From: Pyropia haitanensis
Taxonomy: Eukaryota > Rhodophyta > Bangiophyceae > Bangiales > Bangiaceae
Direction of reading: 5' to 3'
Length of the DNA: 64,000 nucleotides
Assembly (NCBI GenBank): GCA_008729055.1
Contig: SDUX01000002.1
Coordinates: 6,797,485-6,861,484, forward strand
A program made the translations under genes and the position numbers. Within the stretch, counting starts at the first letter, position 1; each line of letters opens with the position of its first letter. Under the pieces are notes generated by a model, which worked only from the letters and a program-made list of their open reading frames with translations, had not been told where the DNA came from and made no database searches. Below are positions 44,313 through 55,944 of this stretch, piece by piece.

Positions 44313-46337
44313 GCGGGTAGTGGGAGGGGCGGGGGGGCAAAGGCGACACGTGGGATGCAAGGCGTGGCGGAGGGGGCAGGGAGGGGGAGGGGAGCGGGTG
44401 GGAAGGGGGAGGGGAGGGTAGGCGGCGCGACGCGCGACATTTGATGTGGCTGCCAAACACCGCCAGCGGCTGCTCGAGCGCGTGGTGCGCCCACGCGGCA
44501 CGCCATCGGCGGGACCCACCCCCCCCGCTCCCCACTGACATCACGGGTGGGCCAAGCAAGCCCTTGTCGCCACCCCCGCACACACTCGTGTGCATGACCC
44601 GTGTTGCCGAGCGCGACCGCTGGGTCGGGTCGTGAGGTCAGCGACGCCCGCCACCCCCAGCAACCGCCGGTGCTTGACGCACACGGCGGCGCAAACGGCC
44701 GACGCCGGCGGGGGCGGGGAGGCGGCTCGAGCGGCGCTCTGGGCGGCAGCGCTGCCGTGCTCGCCCACCCCCGCCGCCCCCGCCGCCCCCCGTACCACGG
44801 CTGCCACGGCGGCCGGCGGCGGCAGCTCGGCGCGCCGTGCGCCGGCGACGCTGGGGCGATGGGGATGGGGGCGGCAGCCGCCGTCGCCGCCGCCGCCGCC
44901 GCCGCCGCCGCTGCCGCCGCCACCACCGCCGCCACCGCCGCCCGTTACGGCGTCTGGCGTGGCGCCACTGGTCGGGCAGCCCGGCGGGCCGGCGGTCGCC
45001 GCCGCCGCGGCGGGCGCGGAGCAGGGCGGTCGCTCGCGCCCACCACCCCTTCCGCCCCCCGCCGCCCTTCCCCGCAGAACACCCACGCCCACAGCGGCTG
45101 TGGCTTCTCTCCCCCATCAGCGGCAGCAGCCCCGGGGCTGCCGGGGCCCTCGGGTGGTGCCACCAGCTATGACGTTAACGAGATGGGACGTGGGCGGCTG
45201 GCGCCGCGCGGCCCCAGGACGGCGGGGGATAGCGCCGGGCCGCGCCCGCTGCCTTTTTCTTTGCCGGCGGCGACCGCCGTCGTGGACGGTCAGCAACGGG
45301 ACGGGACGTAGCGGGTGAATAAAGAAGAAAAACATAAACCACAGGATGCGCGTAGGCGTCGACGCTGCGCGTCACGGTGGCAGGCGGGCACGGGGCTCGG
45401 GCGCGCGACAGTGGCACCCCCTGCGACCGTGGCGGGGGGCTGGGGGCGACCCGCCTGGGCAATGACTGGCGCGATCACGACAGCGGGTCGACGACAGCGA
45501 TGACAAAAAAACTGTAGGCCGCTCCCCCCGGAGAGTGCCACCCACGAGGTGCCAGCACCCAACCCCGAAGCTTCCCACCACTGCTCGACCGGACAACAGC
45601 TGCTTCAGCCAATGGAATTCCAACGTCGCATGCCTTACCCAATGGCGTGCGTGCACGCGGGCCCCGCCCGTCGTCGCCCCCGACCCCCCCCCCTCCACTT
45701 GGCTGTGGCGTGGGTGGTGGCCGACCGGCGACGCCCCGACTCGTACCGCGATGGAGCCGACCCGATCCTCCCCCGCCGCTCACGGCGACCCCGCCGCCGC
45801 AGCTGCCGCTGCACCCTCCGTGCCGCGGCTCTCACTCCCGCGCAGAGGGCCCGCCGCCGCCGCCGTCGGCCACCAGCTGGAGGCCGCGTCGGGCGGGCGG
45901 CGTGGGCGGGGTGTGGGTGGCGGCCCGCGACCCTTGCGGAAACCCCGCTGCCGCCGCGCCGCCGCGGCGCGCTCCCCCGCCCGCCGCCGTCGCTGCCCGC
46001 CCCCCTCGTCGCTGCCCGCGACGCCGCCGCGGCGGCGGCAGCGGCGGCGGCGGCGGCGGCGCCCGCTTGGCCCGCCGCTCGGGGGTTTGCCGCCGCGGCG
46101 GTCTGCGCGCCTCCTTCTCCCAACCGCCTGATACCCCCCCCCCTTCCCGCCGCGGCCGCCCCTGCGTGACGCGTTGGCGGGAGCGGTCGCGGCGGCGGCG
46201 GCGGCGGCGTCCCAGCCCCCGTGGTCACCGCCCCCCCTTTTGCCACCCCCCCTTCCTTTCTGCTTCCCCCCCTCCCTCTTTCCCCCCTCCCCCCCTCCCC
46301 CTGTGACCTTCCCCGCCCCTTCTCCCCGCCCCCCACG
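44313..46337. other. intergenic region with a poly(A) signal
   Basis: AATAAA occurs at 45318-45323 on the plus strand within a short A-rich stretch, so a plus-strand transcript may end near 45.35 kb. It could belong to the zinc-finger gene (a 1-kb 3' UTR) or to an unrecognised gene at 44.6-45.3 kb. Open frames there are Ala/Pro/Arg-rich with no motif. The end (46.23-46.33 kb) is a pyrimidine-rich leader. Confidence 0.4.
45318..45323 (+). terminator. polyadenylation signal AATAAA
   Basis: A canonical hexamer inside the sequence gtgaataaagaagaaa, rare in this GC-rich window. No coding gene clearly ends just before it. Confidence 0.45.
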
Positions 46338-47129
46338 ATGGGCGTCGTCACCCGCTCCGGCGTCCTCCCGCGCGTGCCCAACCCCGACGAAGGCGGCGGC
46401 GACGCGGGCGACGACCGCGAAGCGCGGCGGCTGCCCATCCAGACGCTCGTCGCGTCGCTGCTCGGCACGCTCGCGGTGGTGGGGGGGTGGGGCTCCTCGG
46501 CTGGCGCCGCTGCGCCCGCCGGCGCACCGCGCTGCTGGCGGCGGGGGGGGGGAGGGGGCGGCCGGAGGGGGGGGGGAGGGGGGGGGGAGGGGGGGGAGCG
46601 CGTTGCGTGGGAGGTGGACGAGGAGGGTGACGACGACTGTCTGGCGGGGGGGGGGGATGGGGGGGGTGGGGCCGACCGCGTCTACTTGCCTGCCGCCGCC
46701 GGCGCCGGCGTCGCCGCCGACGTCAGCGGCGGCGGCGGCGACGGTGGTGGTGCATCCCCGCGGCTGCCGTGGGGGGGGCGCCACTTTGGCGCCGCCGCCG
46801 CCGCCGGCGCGGACGCACCCCGACCACCCGTGCCGCGTGGCGTGTGGCACCCTGGCGACGGGGTTGGCGTGGCGGCGGTGGCGGCGGCGGCGGGCGGCGT
46901 CGGCGGCGGCGTCGGCGGCGGCGGCGGCGCGGGCGGTGGCGGGGGTGGCGGTGGTGCGGCCGCGGCCGCGGCCGCGGCAGACGACGATGGGGACGAGGCG
47001 GTGCGGCTGGCGGCGCCGGACGTGGCCCTCGGTGGCGGCTGGCGATGGTCGGCTGGCTGGGGGTTGCCGGCTGAGAGGGGCGGCGCCGCCCCCGCGAGGG
47101 GGTGGGGGGGGGGCATGTCCCTCGTCTGA
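46338..47129 (+). CDS. hypothetical protein with one predicted membrane segment
   Basis: The start at 46338 (cacgATGG) follows a long pyrimidine-rich leader. The product is 263 residues. After an acidic stretch (PNPDEGGGDAGDDREARR) comes a hydrophobic helix, LPIQTLVASLLGTLAVVGGW, which could span a membrane. Poly-Gly runs encoded by G-tracts and an acidic patch follow, then DRVYLPAAAG. The order acidic segment, LPI-helix, later RVxLP loosely recalls the second helix and following region of EMC5/MMGT proteins. The first helix and FNHRG motif of that family are absent, so I do not assign it. Frame changes at the G-runs (46543-46600) are possible. Confidence 0.4.
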   Translation: MGVVTRSGVLPRVPNPDEGGGDAGDDREARRLPIQTLVASLLGTLAVVGGWGSSAGAAAPAGAPRCWRRGGGGGGRRGGGGGGEGGERVAWEVDEEGDDDCLAGGGDGGGGADRVYLPAAAGAGVAADVSGGGGDGGGASPRLPWGGRHFGAAAAAGADAPRPPVPRGVWHPGDGVGVAAVAAAAGGVGGGVGGGGGAGGGGGGGGAAAAAAAADDDGDEAVRLAAPDVALGGGWRWSAGWGLPAERGGAAPARGWGGGMSLV

Positions 47130-48490
47130 TTGGGAGGCCGCCATGAAGCGCAGGGGTGGGGGGTGGAGTGCCGTTGGGGGGCTGCGTGTGGGGAGGGTGC
47201 GCCGGACGACGCCGCCTGCTGCGGGCGTGTCTGGGAGGGACGTGGTGGGGAGGGGGACTGACTGGCGGCGGGTGCTTTTTTGGGGGGGGGGGGGCGGCGG
47301 CGGCTGACGCGACGGCGCGCGGTGGCGCGAGTGGGGGGGGCGAGCTGCACTGGCGCCGCGGGGGAGGGCGGCGGCGGCGGCGGGTGCGATGACGCCGTGC
47401 GGCTGCGGTGCCGCCGCCGACGTCGGCCGTCGTGGGGGCGGCGGCCGCCCAGCGGGCGACCGGGGGGGAGGGGCGTACCGCCGCCGCCGCGGTGCGGCGG
47501 GGTGGCGGCGGCCGCTGCCGCCGCCGGCCGCCGGCTGGCCGCCCGTTGCCGGGGGGGGGGATCCCTGCGTGCATGCACATACACACCGTGGCGGCCGCTG
47601 CGCCCGGCCGGCCGCCGCGCCCCTGGCCGCCGCGACGGCGGCGCGGCCGCCGCCGCGCCGCCCGTGGGCCTTGACTCTGAGCTCTATTTTTTTTTTTTTC
47701 GTGTGCCGCGCGTGAGCTGCTGTGCCGTCGACACGCGCCCCGCCGCTCGGCCACCGCCTTGCCGCCGCGTGGCGCGGCGCCACGGCGACGCCGCTCCCCC
47801 GGGGTGCGCCGCGGCCGCCGCGCCCCCCCGTTCACGCACAGATGGACTGGCCCGTCGTCGGGGAACCGTGACCTGGCGGCCGCTCGCCAAGGGGGCTGTG
47901 GGGGGAGGGGGCGAAGGGGGGGGGGCACACAGTGTGAGGGAGGGGCGGGGGCGTGGGGGGGGGTGCGCCCCTTGGCGGGAGAGGGGCGCGTGGAAGTGAG
48001 GCAGACACTGCATGGACCCGCCGCGACGTGGGCGGCGGCAGTGAGGGGGGGGGGCCGCTGCCCGCGCGGGGCCCCCCCCCGCGGACACCGCGGCGGTTGC
48101 TCCCCGCGGGCGTCGCGGACAGCGCGCGCAGGCAGTGGTGGCGGGTGCAGACGTGTCGCGTCGCGGGTGTCACTGCCTTGTTGGTCTCGTGGGGGGGAGG
48201 CGGGCCGGCGGCGGCGGCGGGCGCGGAACCAGGCCATGACCATGACATGATAGTATCAGCTGTCTGTCTGTCCGTGCCGTCAATAATGGCGTGTCGATTT
48301 CTCCTTTTTATGCCTCGCGCCGTGCCCCCGACCTCAACCCCGTCCCAACCGCAACGAGCAGACGGAGAATACGGACGTAGACAGAGAGCCTCCTCCGACC
48401 CCCTTCCCCACTACATTCCTCACCACCGCCACTGCTACCCTGCCCGGCTGCTCCGTGTCCCTCCGTCGTCGGTAGACGGCCACTTTGGGG
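47130..48490. other. intergenic region
   Basis: GC-rich with several G-runs and one 14-T run (47687-47700). Long open frames on both strands are compositional. The last 250 bases drop in GC and probably hold the 3' flank of the minus-strand gene that follows. Confidence 0.35.
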
Positions 48491-49774
48491 TCAGCACCCC
48501 TTCCATACCGACGCCGCCGCGGCCGCCACCCACCGGGCGGCGGCCCCGCCCGCCACCACCCCCACCGCGCCGAGCACCACCCCCAGCGCGAGCGCGCGGC
48601 GGGCAACAATCTCCACCACCGCCCCGTCGGCAGCGGCGGCAGCAGCGTCGGCGGTGGTAGCGGCTGTCCCTGTCAACGACGACGACGACGACAATGGGCC
48701 ACCCGCCGCGGGGGCGCGTGCCGCCGACCGACGGCGGCGGGGGGACGGCTCCCGTCCGTCCGACGCCACCGAAGCCGCGGTCGCCGCCGCGGTCGCCGCC
48801 CCCACCTTGCCACGCCGCTCTTGCCTCAGGCGCGCGCGGCGTGCGCAGCGCCCACACCCTTCGCCATCGGCGGTGTCGACGCCGCTAGGCGGCGACCCGG
48901 TGGTGGAGGTCGCCCCGCGTGGCGAAGCCGTCGCCGTCGGCGCCGTGCCGGCTGCGGCCGCCAGCGCGGCTCGAGACAACACCGCCGCCGTCAGCGGCGG
49001 CGGCGTCAACGGGCTCGTTGGCAGCTCGCTGGCAAACGCATCGTCGGCCATCATGAGCGACGCCAGCTCCTCGTCCAATGACAAGGTGCTCACCTCCGAG
49101 CCACCCACCGCCTCGCCATACGACTCGGCGTCAAGCGCAGTGTCATCGAGAGGCGCTGCCATTGCCCCCTCTGCAGACGCTGCGGAACTAGTCCCGACGG
49201 CAGCGGCCCCACCCCCCAGCGCTGCGTGCTCATCGCTCATCGTGTGGGTGGGTGTCCACGGCTGGTCGCCGCGGCGGCGGCGGTGACGCGCGGACGCCGC
49301 GCCGCGATAGGCCAGGCGCGCGTCGCCCCCACAGCCGCCACCTTCGCCAGCGTCCCCATCCGACAGCGTCACAGAGCTGCCCGGCTCGGCGGTGGCGTCG
49401 CCACTGTCACTCGCCGACGCGTCCAGCGCCGCCTCCTCCCCGTCAGGCCACCACGCCGACCGTGGGGGGGCCGGCGGGCGGTCGCCCCTTCGTGGCGGGG
49501 GCGGCGACGGCGGCGGTTGTACTGGCAGCAGCACCGGCCGGCCGTCCCCCTCATACGTGACACTGGCGGCAACGTCGGCGGCAGCGGCATCGTCGTGGTC
49601 CACCAGGTCCAGGTCCTCATCCGGGAGGGGCAGCCGGCAACGGCGGCGGCGCTGCGGTCCCGCCGCCGCCACCACCGCCGTGGGCGGCAGCATTACCGTC
49701 ACCGTGCTGTCGACGCCGAGGAGGTCGGTGATGAGGGCGCGCGCTGACGCGGCACACACCACGCCCTCGTCCAT
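48491..49774 (-). CDS. hypothetical Ser/Ala-rich protein with a C-terminal membrane segment
   Basis: The ATG at 49774 begins MDEGVVCAASARALITDLLG. The frame extends further upstream but becomes Pro/Arg-rich. The 427-residue product is acidic and Ser/Asp-rich over most of its length (DEDLDLVDHDDAAAADVAAS; SEVSTLSLDEELASLMMADD). A basic patch (PSPRRRRSAARAP) lies before the C-terminus. The last 40 residues contain a hydrophobic helix, ALALGVVLGAVGVVAGG, then AARWVAAAAASVWKGC at the stop. This is the architecture of a tail-anchored protein with a cytosolic disordered domain. No family is recognised. The mixed composition supports a real gene. Confidence 0.5.
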   Translation of the reverse strand: MDEGVVCAASARALITDLLGVDSTVTVMLPPTAVVAAAGPQRRRRCRLPLPDEDLDLVDHDDAAAADVAASVTYEGDGRPVLLPVQPPPSPPPPRRGDRPPAPPRSAWWPDGEEAALDASASDSGDATAEPGSSVTLSDGDAGEGGGCGGDARLAYRGAASARHRRRRGDQPWTPTHTMSDEHAALGGGAAAVGTSSAASAEGAMAAPLDDTALDAESYGEAVGGSEVSTLSLDEELASLMMADDAFASELPTSPLTPPPLTAAVLSRAALAAAAGTAPTATASPRGATSTTGSPPSGVDTADGEGCGRCARRARLRQERRGKVGAATAAATAASVASDGREPSPRRRRSAARAPAAGGPLSSSSSLTGTAATTADAAAAAADGAVVEIVARRALALGVVLGAVGVVAGGAAARWVAAAAASVWKGC

Positions 49775-52513
49775 GACCGAGAAGGCGGAGGGGCGGAAAG
49801 GCGAGGGATACGGCACGGGTGAGAGGGGATAGGGGGTGCCGAGGGGGGCAGCGGGAGGCGGCTGCGGCGAGTACGGGCGCCAACTGGGATACAAAAATGG
49901 ATGGAGAGAGGAGGGGAAAGAGAAGATGAACCCGCGCGATGTGACGCCAGCGACGAGGGGAGCGATGACCGGCGCGGACGACAGCCGATGCGCGCAGGAG
50001 GCGATGTAGGCAGCGCGCTGACGCCTTGACGCGGGACTGGGCGGGGGTGGGACAGGCGGCAGACGTGCGCGGCGCTGGCACTTGAAGTACCCCACGCGGG
50101 ACGGCGTCGGGGGGCGGGTGAGCGCACGCTGCGCGCGAGCGGGCGGTGGCCCGACGCCCGAACGCCACGCAGAGCGGCTCCAGAGCGGGGGTGGTGGCAG
50201 GAGGGCGCGCGCCGCTGCAGCGGGCCCCCCCCGAGGCGGCGGTGGGGGGGGGCGGCGGGCCCGCATTGCCACAGCGTGCTTGGCGGCACAGCGGCGCGCG
50301 CGGGGCCCGGGCCGCTCGCGAGGTACCCTGGGCGGCGGCCGTGCGGGGCGGCCAGCTGGCGGCCGCGGGCCAAGGTGGTTGGGGGCCTCGGCGGGGTTGC
50401 GTGGAAGCGGTGGAGGGGGGACGCCCAGAGGCGCTCGCCGTGGGGTAGTGCAGAGGCGGTTTGAAAGTGAGAAAAGGAGGAGGGTGGAAAAACGATGTCA
50501 AGTGCGTTGGCATCGCTCAGGGGCTCCTGGGGGAGTGCCGACAGTACGCCCAACACCTAACCAGAGGCTTTCCCGCCATAGGAAGGAGCCGTGGGGGGGC
50601 GGGCGGCTCCTCCGGCCGCGTCAGCCGCAACAGAGGTCGGGCCAAACCTAACTTGGCGGGAGGACAATGGGCTCCACGTCGGAGAGAAGGGCGTCGGCCC
50701 TTCCAAAAACGAGACACAGCTGAGCGAAAAACACTAGAAAGATCTCACCCCCGCCCGCATAGGCTGGGTCTACTCTGTGCGCAGGGTGCAGTGCTGGGCC
50801 ACGCGCGTCGGCCACGGGGGTTCCGCACCAACAGCCCTTGAGGAGGAGGACGCACAAAAGATACGGCTTCTGGGGCGACCTCCATACGGCATCCAGCCGG
50901 GCCCATTCGACGGGCACGCTGGCCGGTGATTGGTGGGCGTATCCATAAAAATCTGCATACTACAGCGAGCTTCCACGTGCAGCCTCGGCAGTCGTCTGCC
51001 CCTCGACAGCCTCCGCGGTTTTCCTCCGCTCGCCCCCTCCCCCCCTTTTGACGATGCTTGAATCCCGTAATGAATCGATATGAACTCATCTGGGGAGGCG
51101 CTTCTGGCCCCCGCTGCTCAAACAAAACAGCAGTCCAAGCGAACGCGGGCCGAGTGGCTTCCTGTGTGCGCTGGGAGGGGTGGGGGGGGTGGGCCGGCGG
51201 AGAGAGTGCGACAGTGGGGCAAGGCGAGAAGGTCCGTGGATGCGCTCGCCCCGGAGGCCCAGCGCTGGTGGCGGTCCCCTCATTTGTCTCCGCAGAGGGT
51301 GCGCTTTTTGTGACGTGACGCAGCACATCTCGCGTGCCTGCCACGGTGGAACCAGCCTTGTGTCGGCCACGGTGGAATAATGGGCAGGGGGGGGGTGGGC
51401 TCGAATTATCGGGGTGGGGGGAAGGGGGGGCAGCAGAAAAAAAATCCTGGGCCGACAACGCTGGTCACTGGCGGGGTTTGGGTTGCGTCGGCCGAGGCCA
51501 CCCCCCACGGCCGTGCCCGTCTTGCCGATCATGGATGAACCGGGGTGGCGTTGTCGGTGAGTGCGGGGCGGGGGAGGGGGTCGCGGTGGCGCAGGATCGG
51601 GGCTGGACGGGGGCGGCGGCGGCCGAGTAGAGGCTGCCTGCTCCCGCGCGGCTCGAGCCGGTGCTGCCAAAGGGGGTCTGTCCGCCCACTGGATGCAACG
51701 GGCAGTCCACGGAGGCACCCCCCACTCCCCCGGCCCCCACCTGGGCAACCCACGCCGGGGCGATCCCCACCATGCCGCGCCTCCCTCCCACGAGTCTGAG
51801 CGGGGCGGAGGGGGCCGGTGCTGAGCGTCGCCTCTCACCGAGGATGGGGGCGCCCACCGTCGCGACGCTGGTGCCGACGGCGGCGGGGACGGTCGCGCCC
51901 GCCCGCGGCGGCGACGGCGGCGGCGGCAGCGTCGGCTGCAGTGACTGCAGCGTCTGTGGCAACGCTGACAGTCTGCGGCAACGTCGGCAATGGCGATAGA
52001 GGTGGGGAGACAGAGGAGAGGGGGGCGGGGGGGCGAGTAGGTGAGACGGGGGGGGAGAGGCGCACAAGTCGACACTCCACACAGTGCCAGTGTGGGGCGA
52101 CGCCGACGCCCCTCCGCAAGGGGACGACCACCGCCGCTACCACGCCTTGGCGCGGGGTGCTGCCCCTGTGGCATGGACGGTAGCCGCGTCGACTATGGTC
52201 AATGCCACGGGTGCAGCACCTCCTGGTGGGTGCACGCCCCAGCCGGTGGTGACCGGGGACGGGGTGGCGGAGGCGGTGGGGGCAGCGGTGGCCACCGTCT
52301 CTTTGCCCGCCGCCGCCGCGGGGAGGCGACGGCGGCGGCCAAGCCCAGAAACGTAAAACCATCCCCACTGCCGAGCCCACGCGTAGACGCTGGCAAAGAA
52401 GAGGAAAGTGACAGCATTGCCAGCCGGCGCTCTCCCTACCCCCCCGGACTCCGCCGTCTTTCCCCGCCGTGATCACACCAAAAACGCGGCGCCGGCGGCC
52501 GCGCGAGGCGGTG

Positions 52514-52556
<43 letters not shown>

Positions 52557-53311
52557 TGCCGTCGCCGTCGTCGCCGCCGCCGCGCCACCGCCGCCACCGG
52601 CAGGGCCGTCCCCCCCAGCGTGGGTGCGTGCACGCGCGCGTGCGCGCGGCGGCTCGCCACCCCCCCGCCAGCCGGCGCGCCCCACGCGGCGCGCCGCGCC
52701 GCGGCCGCCGCCCCAACGGGCGGTGCCGCCCGCCGCCGCCGCGGCGGCCACCGCCGCCACCACCCCTGCGCCCAGTCATGGACGGTATGGCCGTCACCGC
52801 CGCGGCGGCCCGCCGCCGCCGCAAGGCCCGTTGCGACCGCCGCCGCCGCCGCCAGGCCCGTCGCGACCGCCGCCGCCGCCGCCAGGCCCGTCGCGACCGC
52901 CGCCGCCGCCGTCGTTGGACAGGCGGCCGGCCGCGTCGGCCGGCCGGCGGTCGCACCCCTGCCACGTGGCGCGACGGCGCGCCAGCTCAGCCGGTGCCGC
53001 ACCGCGGGATCCAGCGGATGGGAGGGGGTGGGGGGGGGGGCCGGGGGCGGAGGTGCCCCCGCGGCGCCCCTCCACCCTTCCACACGCCGCCGGCCGACCA
53101 CCCACGCCGCCGCCGCCGCCGGCGACGGCGGTGCTTCTCCCTCTCCCCCCGACCCCCCCCACGGCCGCCGACGCTCCCTGCTGGTCGGCTTCCCCGCCGC
53201 CCCGCCCCTGCCGCCCTGCCCGTCGCCGGCCGCCCACCCCGGTGGCCGCCGTGAGCCCGCGCCCCCGCGCCGGCGTCGCTCTTCCTTTTGAGGCGCAGCC
53301 CACTGTCGCCG
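49775..53311. other. long intergenic region without recognised genes
   Basis: The left part holds the promoter of the 48.5-49.8 kb gene. A lower-GC patch at 50.5-51.1 kb includes ccaat-like gattggtgg and ccataaaaat (50929-50952), which could be a promoter, but no convincing frame follows it. A three-copy 30-bp tandem repeat lies at about 52818-52910. Many open frames between 51.5 and 53.3 kb are Pro/Arg/Ala-rich. One plus-strand segment near 53280-53340 reads LPFEAQPTVADDVGGD and could be an upstream extension of the next gene. Confidence 0.35.
52818..52910. repeat. 30-bp tandem repeat, about three copies
   Basis: The unit gaccgccgccgccgccgcca ggcccgtcgc repeats about three times with small differences. 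It is a multiple of three but is not clearly inside a gene. Confidence 0.7.
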
Positions 53312-54971
53312 ATGATGTCGGCGGTGATCCGGCCGCGGCCGCCCATCCCCATTGGCTTCCTCCCGCCCGCCGCCGTCGGCAATGGCGGCTGGGCGCGCGG
53401 CGGTGCCCCGCGGGGCCTCCCCGCGAGCCTCGCCGCGACGGCGGCGGCGGCGGCCGCCGCTGCCGCCGCCGCCGGTCAGTGGCCGGCGGCGCGCCCCCCC
53501 CCTCCCCCCCCCCCAGCCGGCGGCGCCCCTCCCCCCCCCCCGTGGCGCCCCCCCCCACGCCCGTCCCTGTCACTCCCCCCACCACCGCCCCCCCCCCCGC
53601 CGACGCCGCCGCCATCCCCGCCCCTCCCGCCGCCATCGGCGGCGCCCCGCCGGCGGCGCCCCCCCCCGCCGCGACCGTCGCCGTCGCGGTGGCCGTCGTG
53701 GCGGTCACCGCCGCGACCGTCGTGACCATCTACTCTCGTTCGGGGGGAACGGCTGCCTGGGCGCCGTCCCGGCTGCCCGTGCCGTCCCCCTTTCGCCTCC
53801 CCTTTCCTGGTGGCGGCGGTGTCGACGGCGGCGGCGGCGGCGGCGGCGGTGGGGGGGGGGGGGGGGCGTCAACCCGGCGGAGCTGCTCGCCGCGGCGCGG
53901 CGGGCGCCGCCCGGGGTGGCGGCGGCGGCACTCGCCGCGGCGCACGTGGCCGCGATGGTCGCGTGCGTGCCCGCCTCGTCCGCGCTGTGCGTCGCGGCGG
54001 GCGCGCTGTACGGCGCCGCCGCGGGGGGGGCGCTCGCGTGGGCGTCCAAGTTTGTTGGCTGCACGGCGGCGTACGCGCTGGGGCGGGTGCTGACGGGGGG
54101 GGGGCTGGGGGGGGGGGAGCGGGCGGGGGGGCGGGCGGGGGGGGGCGGGGGGGGGGGGGGGGGAGGCGCTCGTGGCTGCACGCCCGCCTGGCGCGGCTGG
54201 GGGGGGGGATTGCGGATGGGGCGGCAGGGTGGGGGTGGAAGGAGGTGCTGGCGCTAAGGTAAGGGGGGGGCGTCGCCGTCTGTCGGTGGGGAGCGGGGGG
54301 GGGAAGGGGGGAAGGCGACGCTGCTGGTGAGCAAAGGAGGCTCTGGCGGGAGGAGGGGCAGGGGGGGTTGGCGTCGGTGCTGTACCCGCGGTCGCCTCCT
54401 GTACGGTGGTCCGTGGCCATCCGCAGTCTGCTGACGCGCCCAGACGGTAGCGGTCGACCCCCTGCCACCGATGCCTTTGTGCTCTGCCCCGGCTCTGGAT
54501 GGCGCGCTGGTCTTTGTTGGTCCCCGTGGGCCTGGCGGCGGCGGCGGCATCCCCCTACATGTCCCGGTTCTTCCCCCCCCCCCCCTCCCCTCCAGGCTCT
54601 CCCCCGTCCCCGCGTTTGTCAACAACTACCTCCTCGCCGCGGCGGGCACCCCCCCCCGGACGTACCTTCCCGCCACCGCCGCGGGCATCCTGCCGGCGGT
54701 GGCCAACGGGGTGCTCCTCGGCGCCGCGCTGGGCGAGGCCGCCGCCGCGACCGCCGCGGGGGGGGGAGGGGCGGGCGGGTGGCTCCCGGCGGGGCCCCTC
54801 CGCTGGGCGCTCCTGGGACTGAGCGTGGGGGGGGGGGGGGTCGTGTGTGCGGGCGTTGTTCGACGGTGGCGGGCGGCGCGGCGGGATGTGGGGTCCGGGG
54901 GGGGGGGGGCGGGGGGGATGTCGAGGCGGAGGGGGATAGGAGGTAGAGGCGGCGCTGACGGGCGCAAATGA
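53312..54971 (+). CDS. VTT/DedA-domain membrane protein (TVP38/TMEM64 type), one intron, several homopolymer frame breaks
   Basis: VTT-domain proteins are polytopic membrane proteins of the Golgi/ER or plastid; some are lipid scramblases. Exon 1 likely begins at the ATG pair 53312/53315 (MMSAVIRPRPPIPIGFLPP). Frames change in C-runs near 53500-53540. A first membrane helix reads TVAVAVAVVAVTAATVVTIY. After a 16-G run (53851-53866) the frame gives NPAELLAAARRAPPG, then the VTT core VPASSALCVAAGALYG followed by GCTAAYALGRVL. A 17-G run (54147-54163) shifts the frame again to ARLARLGGGIADG and KEVLALR. The intron (54259-54595) joins to LSPVPAFVNNYLLAAAGTPP, then GILPAVANGVLLGAAL. The joined LRLSPVPAFVNN matches the family's RxSPxPxxxxN motif. 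A last helix (WALLGLSVGGGGVVCAGVV) precedes the stop at 54971. Family and splice are firm and the N-terminus is not. Confidence 0.8.
54259..54595 (+). other. intron of the VTT-domain gene (337 nt)
   Basis: The donor is CTAAG|GTAAGG and the acceptor CCCCTCCAG|GCTCTC after a pyrimidine tract. The split codon AG+G gives Arg and creates the conserved RLSPVPAF motif. The in-frame TAA in the donor would otherwise stop translation. Confidence 0.9.
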
Positions 54972-55910
54972 GGGGGGGGGGGGCGGGGACGAGTTTATAG
55001 AGTACAAGGGGGGGGGGAACGCAACGCGGCGGCGGTGGTGCGCTGCGGTGGTAGGCGTGGCAGGGGGGTGGGGGGGAGGGCGTCGCCACCTCCTGCCAGA
55101 GGGACCCGGCGCCCGGCGCGGTTGTCTCGAGGAGTGCCAAACAGGCGCCCCGGCCGCGGCTGCGGCCGGCGCGGCCACCCGCGCGCCCCCGCGCCCCCCC
55201 ATGTCGGCAGTGTCTCCGCCGGCGACCACCAGCCGCGGCCGCCCACCCCGCGCGCACGCGTCCGCCCACCCCGCGCGCATGCGTCCGCCCCCAGCAGCGC
55301 CGACGCCGTGCGCGCCACGACGGCGGCAACGACCACCCCCTGGTCCGTGCCCATTCCAGCGCCGCCTTTCCCCCCCCCCGCCGCCCCCTCGCGCACGCGG
55401 CGTGCGTCTAGCAGGCGTCCGCACGAGCGCGTCGCCGGGTGGGAACCACGGCCGGGCGTGGGGGGGGCGTGGGCGCGGGTGAGCTGGCGACCGCGCCGGC
55501 CGCCGTCGCGGCGTCTGTGCCCGCGCCGGCCGGGGTGGGCGCGGCACGGCGACGCCCGCCGACGGGTGCGGCCGTGGCGGCGGTGTGGGGCGAGTCAGAA
55601 ACACCGGGCGGCGGCGACGGCGGTGGATGCGTGGCGGCCATGGGTACCCGCCGCGCCGCTGGGCGGTCGGCGGGGCTCCCCACGGGGCGGCGGCAGCCGC
55701 CTCGCCGCGCCGGGCGGTGGCGTCGCCGACCCGCCACGGTGGCGGCGCCAGCGGCGGGGCGCTGACAAGCGGGTGCCCCCGCCCCGCCGGGCACTCCCGT
55801 CCCGCGATCGGCGCAGCGACTGCCGCCGCCGCCACCACCACCACGCGGCGACGGCGGCACGGCCGCATTCATGCGGTGCGGGCCGCGCGGTGGTGTCTGC
55901 CGCCGCCATC

Positions 55911-55944
<34 letters not shown>

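Noticed and set aside
45780..47783. Minus-strand 667-codon frame opposite the 46.3-47.1 kb gene
   Set aside because: Arg/Pro-rich shadow with no motif. The plus strand has an ATG in good context and a membrane helix.
52408..54093. One long plus-strand gene from 52408 continuing into the VTT protein
   Set aside because: The frame opens with GTG, not ATG, and its first 800 bases are Pro/Arg-rich low complexity. An ATG pair at 53312 fits better, though an upstream extension is not excluded.
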